From Paraplanobispora takensis (GTDB taxonomy: Bacteria > Actinomycetota > Actinomycetes > Streptosporangiales > Streptosporangiaceae), in NCBI RefSeq assembly GCF_016863195.1, contig NZ_BOOK01000041.1:60362-124361 (forward strand): a DNA stretch of 64,000 nucleotides, in the 5' to 3' direction. Below, piece by piece: positions 58,325-64,000 of this stretch. Under the pieces are notes generated by a model, which worked only from the letters and a program-made list of their open reading frames with translations, was not told the origin of the DNA and made no database searches. Made by a program: the position numbers and the translations under genes. How positions within the stretch are numbered: the stretch's first letter is position 1; every line of letters begins with the position of its first letter.

Positions 58325-58969
58325 GTGACCAGCCCGCCGACCTTCTACCAGCCGACCGGCTCCGGGCCCGAGTCGATGAGCCAGCCGAACGGCTCGTTCA
58401 GGCTCGAAGACCAGCTCTACCAGCGGCTGCTGCGTGAGCGCATCATCGTGCTGGGCACCCAGGTCAACGACGAGATCGCCAACCGAATCTGTGCCGAGCT
58501 GCTGCTGCTGGCGGCCGATGACTCCGACCGGGACATCTGGCTCTACATCAACTCGCCGGGCGGATCGGTGACCGCCGGCATGGCGATTTACGACATGATG
58601 GAGTACGTGCCGAACGATGTGTGCACCGTCGCGATGGGTCTGGCCGCCTCCATGGGCCAGTTCCTGCTGTGCGCCGGTGAGCGGGGCAAGCGTTACGCCC
58701 TGCCGCACGCCCGCATCATGATGCACCAGCCGTCCGGCGGGATCGGAGGAACCGCCGCCGACATCGCCATCCAGGCCGAGCAGATGCTCTACGTGAAGAA
58801 GACTCTCGCCGAGCGCATCGCCTTCCACACCGGACAGGACCTCGCGCAGATCGAGACCGACTCCGACCGGGACCGCTGGTTCACGGCCGAGGAGGCCAAG
58901 GACTACGGCTTCATCGACCACGTCGTGCGCAGCGCCCGGCAGGTGCCCTCAGCGGGCGCCGTCTCCTGA
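58325..58969 (+). CDS. clpP1: ATP-dependent Clp protease proteolytic subunit 1
   Basis: A 214-residue ClpP-family serine protease. Catalytic residues are Ser109 (GLAASMGQF), His134 (RIMMHQP) and Asp183 (SDRDRWF). The N-terminal ~25 residues are a likely processed propeptide. It forms mixed tetradecamers with ClpP2, fed by ClpX or ClpC. GTG at 58325 follows GGAAGG (58312-58317). The gene is 11 bp upstream of clpP2, so the two are co-transcribed under the ClgR-type site. Two non-identical ClpP subunits in one operon are typical of actinobacteria. Confidence 0.97.
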   Translation: MTSPPTFYQPTGSGPESMSQPNGSFRLEDQLYQRLLRERIIVLGTQVNDEIANRICAELLLLAADDSDRDIWLYINSPGGSVTAGMAIYDMMEYVPNDVCTVAMGLAASMGQFLLCAGERGKRYALPHARIMMHQPSGGIGGTAADIAIQAEQMLYVKKTLAERIAFHTGQDLAQIETDSDRDRWFTAEEAKDYGFIDHVVRSARQVPSAGAVS

Positions 58970-58980
58970 AGGGGCACAAG

Positions 58981-59625
58981 GTGAGTGAGTTGATCCGGCC
59001 GGGAGACATCAACGGCCGATATGTTCTTCCCTCCTTCGTCGAGCGCACGTCGTACGGCGTCAAGGAGATGAACCCGTACAACAAGCTGTTCGAGGACCGC
59101 ATCATCTTCCTCGGGGTGCAGATCGACGACGCGTCGGCCAACGACGTCATGGCGCAGTTGCTGACGCTCGAGTCGCTCGACCCCGACCGGGACATCAGCA
59201 TCTACATCAACTCGCCGGGTGGCTCGTTCACCGCCATGACGGCGATCTACGACACGATGCAGTTCGTCCGGCCGGAGATCCAGACGGTCTGCCTCGGGCA
59301 GGCGGCCTCGGCCGCGGCGATCCTGCTCGGCGGCGGCACGCCGGGCAAGCGGTTCGCGCTGCCGAACGCCCGCATCCTGATCCACCAGCCCTCCACCGAG
59401 GGCGGCGGCCAGGGAAGCGACATCGAGATCCAGGCGCGGGAGATCCTGCGGATGCGCGCGCTCCTGGAGACCCTTGTCGCGCGGCACTCGGGCAAGACGC
59501 CCGACGAGGTCCGCAAGGACATCGAACGCGACAAGATTCTTGACGCCGAGGAAGCGAAGGCGTACGGGTTGATCGACGACATCATCCCGTCACGCAAGAA
59601 ACTCGCCAAGGCTGTCGCCTCCTGA
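58981..59625 (+). CDS. clpP2: ATP-dependent Clp protease proteolytic subunit 2
   Basis: A 214-residue ClpP paralogue with catalytic Ser110 ([11 protein letters not shown]) and His135 (RILIHQP); the Asp lies in the [19 protein letters not shown] region. It partners ClpP1 in the mixed protease core. GTG start at 58981 with AAGGGGC just upstream. A palindromic hairpin (59642-59670) follows 17 nt after the stop and separates it from clpX, which suggests that clpX has at least partly separate expression. Sequence of the N-terminus ([20 protein letters not shown]) matches actinobacterial ClpP2. Confidence 0.97.
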   Translation: MSELIRPGDINGRYVLPSFVERTSYGVKEMNPYNKLFEDRIIFLGVQIDDASANDVMAQLLTLESLDPDRDISIYINSPGGSFTAMTAIYDTMQFVRPEIQTVCLGQAASAAAILLGGGTPGKRFALPNARILIHQPSTEGGGQGSDIEIQAREILRMRALLETLVARHSGKTPDEVRKDIERDKILDAEEAKAYGLIDDIIPSRKKLAKAVAS

Positions 59626-59641
59626 GGGAGGTAGATTGCAT

Positions 59642-59670
59642 CGGAACGGTGCCCAATTGGGCACCTTCCG
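59642..59670 (+). terminator. Hairpin between clpP2 and clpX
   Basis: The perfect core palindrome GGTGCCCAATTGGGCACC (59648-59665) is extended by CGGAA/TTCCG pairing with one bulged base. It starts 17 nt after the clpP2 stop. A possible clpX -10 box, TAACGT, is at 59715-59720. Confidence 0.65.
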
Positions 59671-59818
59671 GTGCGACTCGCCGCCAGGGGGCTCACTGAG
59701 GGCTCAGAAGACGGTAACGTCGAAACCTGAGCGGGATGGCTTTTCGTACCGGGATCGGGCCGGTCAGAAGAAACGGACCGCGGCAGCCAGGGCGGTCCCA
59801 CGCAAAGGAGTATCTGGG

Positions 59819-61096
<1,278 letters not shown>

Positions 61097-61118
61097 GCCC
61101 CGCACACCAGTACGGCCG

Positions 61119-61149
61119 GCGCCCCCGCGGAGACACTCCGCGGGGGCGC
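61119..61149 (+). terminator. Terminator hairpin of clpX
   Basis: GCGCCCCCGCGGA (61119-61131) pairs with TCCGCGGGGGCGC (61137-61149) around GACAC, 22 nt after the clpX stop. Confidence 0.75.
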
Positions 61150-61201
61150 TGCCGTAGGTAGAACCCCGACCCACCGGAACCTCGACCCATTCGAACGTCC
61201 C

Positions 61202-61207
61202 TAGAAT
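61202..61207 (+). promoter_or_regulatory. -10 box of leaderless valS
   Basis: TAGAAT, a near-consensus -10 hexamer, ends 8 nt before the GTG at 61216. CTCGAC at 61181-61186 is a weak -35 at 15 bp. No Shine-Dalgarno is present. Confidence 0.6.
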
Positions 61208-61215
61208 TGGACACC

Positions 61216-63792
61216 GTGACGATGTCAGAGCTGCCCACCCAGTACACACCCGCCGATGTGGAGACCCGTAGCTACGAGCGCTGGGTAGCCGAGGGCTACT
61301 TCGGCGCGGATCCGGGCAGCGACCGCGAGCCGTACACCATCGTCCTGCCCCCGCCGAACGTGACCGGCGTGCTGCACATCGGCCACGCCCTCGACCACTC
61401 GATCCAGGACGCCCTGACCCGGCGCGCCCGAATGCGCGGCCACGAGACGCTCTGGCTGCCGGGCATGGACCACGCGGGCATCGCGACTCAGAACGTCGTC
61501 GAGCGTGAGATCGCCAAGGAGGGGCTGTCCCGCCACGATCTCGGGCGCGAGGCGTTCGTCGAGCGCGTGTGGCAGTGGAAGGAGGAGTCCGGCGGCCGGA
61601 TCCTCGGCCAGATGAAGAAGCTCGGCGACGGCGTCGACTGGTCGCGCGAGCGCTTCACCATGGACCCGGGACTCTCCCGCGCCGTCCAGACCATCTTCAA
61701 GCGGCTCTTCGACGACGGGCTCATCTACCGCGCCGAGCGCATCATCAACTGGTGCCCGCGCTGCCTGACCGCGCTGTCCGACATCGAGGTCGAGCACAGC
61801 GAGGACGAGGGCGAGCTCGTCTCGATCCGCTACGGCGACGGCGAGGACTCCATCGTGGTCGCCACCACCCGGGCCGAGACCATGCTCGGCGACACCGCGG
61901 TGGCCGTGCACCCCTCCGACGAGCGCTACGCCCACCTGGTCGGCCGGGAGATCGAACTCCCGCTGACCGGCCGGCGCATCCCGATCGTGGCCGACGAGCA
62001 CGTCGACCCGGCCTTCGGCACCGGCGCGGTCAAGGTCACCCCCGCGCACGACCCGAACGACTTCGAGATCGGCCGCCGCCACTCCCTGCCGTCGCTGACG
62101 GTCATGGACGAGCGCGGCGTGATCACCGCCCACGGCCCGTTCGAGGGGCTCGACCGCTTCGAGGCCCGTCCCGCCGTGGTCGCGGCCCTGCGCGAGCAGG
62201 GCAGGATCGTCGCGGAGAAGCGCCCGTACCTGCACTCGGTCGGGCACTGCTCGCGTTGCAAGACCGTGGTCGAGCCGCGGCTGTCGCTGCAGTGGTTCGT
62301 CAACGTCTCGCCGCTGTCCAAGGCCGCGGGCGACGCCGTCCGCGACGGCCGTACGAAGATCCACCCGCCGGAGCTGGCCAAGCGCTACTTCGACTGGGTC
62401 GACGACATGCACGACTGGTGCATCTCGCGGCAGCTGTGGTGGGGCCACCGGATCCCGGTCTGGTACGGCCCCGGCGGCGAGGTCGTCTGCGTCGGCCCGG
62501 ACGAGCGGGCGCCCGAGGGCTACGTCCAGGACCCCGACGTCCTCGACACCTGGTTCTCCTCCGGCTTGTGGCCCTTCTCCACGCTGGGCTGGCCGGAGCG
62601 CACGCCCGAGCTGGAGAAGTTCTATCCCACCTCGGTGCTGGTGACGGGCTACGACATCCTGTTCTTCTGGGTGGCCCGGATGATGATGTTCGGCCTGTAC
62701 GCCATGGACGGCCAGCCGCCGTTCCGGACCGTCGCGCTGCACGGCATGGTCCGCGACCAGTTCGGCAAGAAGATGTCCAAGTCGTTCGGCAACGTCGTCG
62801 ACCCGCTCGACTGGATCGAGCGCTTCGGCGCCGACGCCACCCGCTTCACGCTGCTCCGCGGGGCCAACCCCGGCTCCGACGTCGCGATCAGCGAGGAGTG
62901 GGCCGGGGGCTCCAGGAACTTCTGCAACAAGATCTGGAACGCCACCCGCTTCGCGCTGATGAACGGCGCCGCGGTCGGCGAGCTGCCGGTGGCGGAGCTC
63001 ACCGCCGCCGACAGGTGGATCCTCTCCCGGCTCCAGGAGGTCGTCTCCTCGGTCGACGAGGCCTTCGAGGAGTTCGAGTTCGCCAAGGTCTCCGACCTGC
63101 TCTACCACTTCGCCTGGGACGAGGTCTGCGACTGGTACGTCGAGCTGGCCAAGGTCCAGCTCGCCGCCGGCCAGGAGCACACCCGCCTGGTCCTCGGGCA
63201 CGTCTTCGACGCGCTGCTGCGCCTGCTCCACCCGCTCGTGCCGTTCGTCACCGAGGAGCTGTGGCGGGCCGTCACGGGTGGCCGGTCCATCGCCGTCGCG
63301 CCGTGGCCCACGGTCCAGGAGTCCCTGCGCGACCGCGCCGCGGAGGAGGAGGTCCTCGCGATGCAGACGCTGGTGACCGAGGTCCGCCGGTTCCGCTCGG
63401 ACCAGGGGCTCAAGCCCGGCCAGCGCGTCGCGGCCCGGCTGTCCCTGGCCGGTACGGCTCTCGCCGCGCACGAGAGCGCGATCCGTTCGCTGCTGCGCCT
63501 GGACGAGCCGGCCGAGTCGTTCACCGCGACCGCCCGCCTCGACGTGGGCGGCGTCCTCGTGGAGATCGACACGGCGGGCACGATCGACGTGGCCGCCGAG
63601 CGCAAGCGGCTGGAGAAGGACCTCGCGGTGGCGCGCAAGGAGGCCGAGCAGGTGGCGGCCAAGCTCGGCAACGAGCAGTTCATGGCGAAGGCGCCGGACA
63701 ACGTGGTGGCCAAGGTGCGGGCCCGGGCCGAGCAGGCCGAGCAGGACATCGCGCGCCTGACGGCCCAGCTGGAGGCCCTGCCGGCGAGCTGA
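61216..63792 (+). CDS. valS: Valyl-tRNA synthetase
   Basis: An 858-residue class I aminoacyl-tRNA synthetase that charges tRNA-Val. HIGH is at residues 54-57 ([15 protein letters not shown]), the CP1 editing domain follows ([17 protein letters not shown], and [14 protein letters not shown]), and KMSKS lies at about 519-523. The anticodon-binding helical domain and a C-terminal coiled coil ([20 protein letters not shown]) complete it. The GTG at 61216 was chosen because it is at leaderless distance from the -10 box; ATG at 61222 and TTG at 61207 are alternatives. No T-box leader is present. It has its own terminator. Confidence 0.97.
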   Translation: MTMSELPTQYTPADVETRSYERWVAEGYFGADPGSDREPYTIVLPPPNVTGVLHIGHALDHSIQDALTRRARMRGHETLWLPGMDHAGIATQNVVEREIAKEGLSRHDLGREAFVERVWQWKEESGGRILGQMKKLGDGVDWSRERFTMDPGLSRAVQTIFKRLFDDGLIYRAERIINWCPRCLTALSDIEVEHSEDEGELVSIRYGDGEDSIVVATTRAETMLGDTAVAVHPSDERYAHLVGREIELPLTGRRIPIVADEHVDPAFGTGAVKVTPAHDPNDFEIGRRHSLPSLTVMDERGVITAHGPFEGLDRFEARPAVVAALREQGRIVAEKRPYLHSVGHCSRCKTVVEPRLSLQWFVNVSPLSKAAGDAVRDGRTKIHPPELAKRYFDWVDDMHDWCISRQLWWGHRIPVWYGPGGEVVCVGPDERAPEGYVQDPDVLDTWFSSGLWPFSTLGWPERTPELEKFYPTSVLVTGYDILFFWVARMMMFGLYAMDGQPPFRTVALHGMVRDQFGKKMSKSFGNVVDPLDWIERFGADATRFTLLRGANPGSDVAISEEWAGGSRNFCNKIWNATRFALMNGAAVGELPVAELTAADRWILSRLQEVVSSVDEAFEEFEFAKVSDLLYHFAWDEVCDWYVELAKVQLAAGQEHTRLVLGHVFDALLRLLHPLVPFVTEELWRAVTGGRSIAVAPWPTVQESLRDRAAEEEVLAMQTLVTEVRRFRSDQGLKPGQRVAARLSLAGTALAAHESAIRSLLRLDEPAESFTATARLDVGGVLVEIDTAGTIDVAAERKRLEKDLAVARKEAEQVAAKLGNEQFMAKAPDNVVAKVRARAEQAEQDIARLTAQLEALPAS

Positions 63793-63849
63793 CGCGCCGC
63801 GGTACGGCACGCGCCGGATGTTTGGGTTTCCCGCATACCGGCCCTTGAG

Positions 63850-63883
63850 TGAGACCCCGGAGTCCTTTGACTCCGGGGTCTCA
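63850..63883 (+). terminator. Terminator of valS
   Basis: A 15-bp perfect stem, TGAGACCCCGGAGTC (63850-63864), CTTT loop and 63869-63883, followed by TGTTT. It is among the best intrinsic terminators in the window. Confidence 0.85.
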
Positions 63884-64000
63884 TGTTTGGGGCTATCGGG
63901 TGGAGGGAAGACCTACTCGTTACCGGCGAATGGCTCAAGCCTGTCGGAAAGGCTGCTAATGTTCTTGGTGCGGGGCGAGTCCCCGCACCCTCCTCTCTAC
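63884..64000. other. Intergenic end of window with a second hairpin
   Basis: No coding frame is supported. GGTGCGGGG (63967-63975) and CCCCGCACC (63981-63989) form a 9-bp stem near the right edge. In several actinomycetes folC follows valS; here the next gene starts beyond the window, after an unusually well-isolated gap. Confidence 0.35.

Noticed and set aside
61150..61215. T-box leader for valS
   Set aside because: The interval is too short and lacks the AGGGTGG/antiterminator motifs.

Overview
The window is very GC-rich DNA with strong GC at third codon positions and frequent GTG starts. It carries actinobacterial hallmarks: a mycothiol-linked DsbA-like protein, an Eis acetyltransferase, a group II truncated haemoglobin, paired ClpP1/ClpP2, the 25-residue ribosomal protein bL37, XRE/ATPase developmental-type regulators and SpoIIE-type phosphatases. 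The best guess is a chromosomal segment of a filamentous actinomycete of the Streptosporangiales type (Streptosporangium/Nonomuraea-like). That placement is inferred from gene content only. I see no insertion sequence, prophage or CRISPR array.

Layout. 0.1-4.3 kb: thioesterase, GH13 glucosidase, glbO, an MscS channel and a small conserved protein. 4.6-9 kb: an XRE-like TPR regulator with a GNAT enzyme, then a 24-codon peptide gene coupled to a TPR protein. 9.3-11.1 kb: an autoregulated TetR plus FAD monooxygenase operon. 11-17.5 kb: Nudix, the Pit phosphate transporter with its DUF47 partner, purU, an ECF sigma factor with an MDMPI partner, and VOC/AraC. 17.5-30 kb: housekeeping and metabolic genes (S9 peptidase, HNH, FmdB, WYL, ilvD, NERD, amidase, pepN). 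30-43 kb: DsbA-like protein, aldehyde dehydrogenase, def, rpiB, eis, a membrane PP2C phosphatase, an atypical response regulator, Rip1-type site-2 protease, MarR, DinB and three secreted or envelope proteins. One of these sits behind a clear ydaO-type c-di-AMP riboswitch.

43-52 kb: galT with a DeoR regulator, an HD protein, bL37, a TIGR03086-type protein, a GAF-PP2C-ATPase switch protein coupled to a phytoene-dehydrogenase-like oxidoreductase, MerR, tRNA-Gly(TCC) and tRNA-Pro(TGG). 52-56.4 kb: an unknown protein, a divergent SHMT-like enzyme behind an anti-sigma-like ATPase, and a divergent XRE-DUF5753 regulator, with a cluster of TGCAC half sites between them. 56.5-64 kb: the conserved protein quality-control block tig-clpP1-clpP2-clpX followed by valS.

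Two themes run through the window. First, several genes (tetR, fmdB-like, amidase, marR, valS) have a TANNNT -10 box only 6-8 nt before the start codon and no Shine-Dalgarno sequence, which predicts leaderless mRNAs. Second, there are specific control elements: a ClgR-type box before clpP1, tandem TetR operators, a MerR spacer dyad and the c-di-AMP riboswitch. The least explained system is the short basic peptide gene (6830-6904) overlapping the start of a 686-residue TPR protein.
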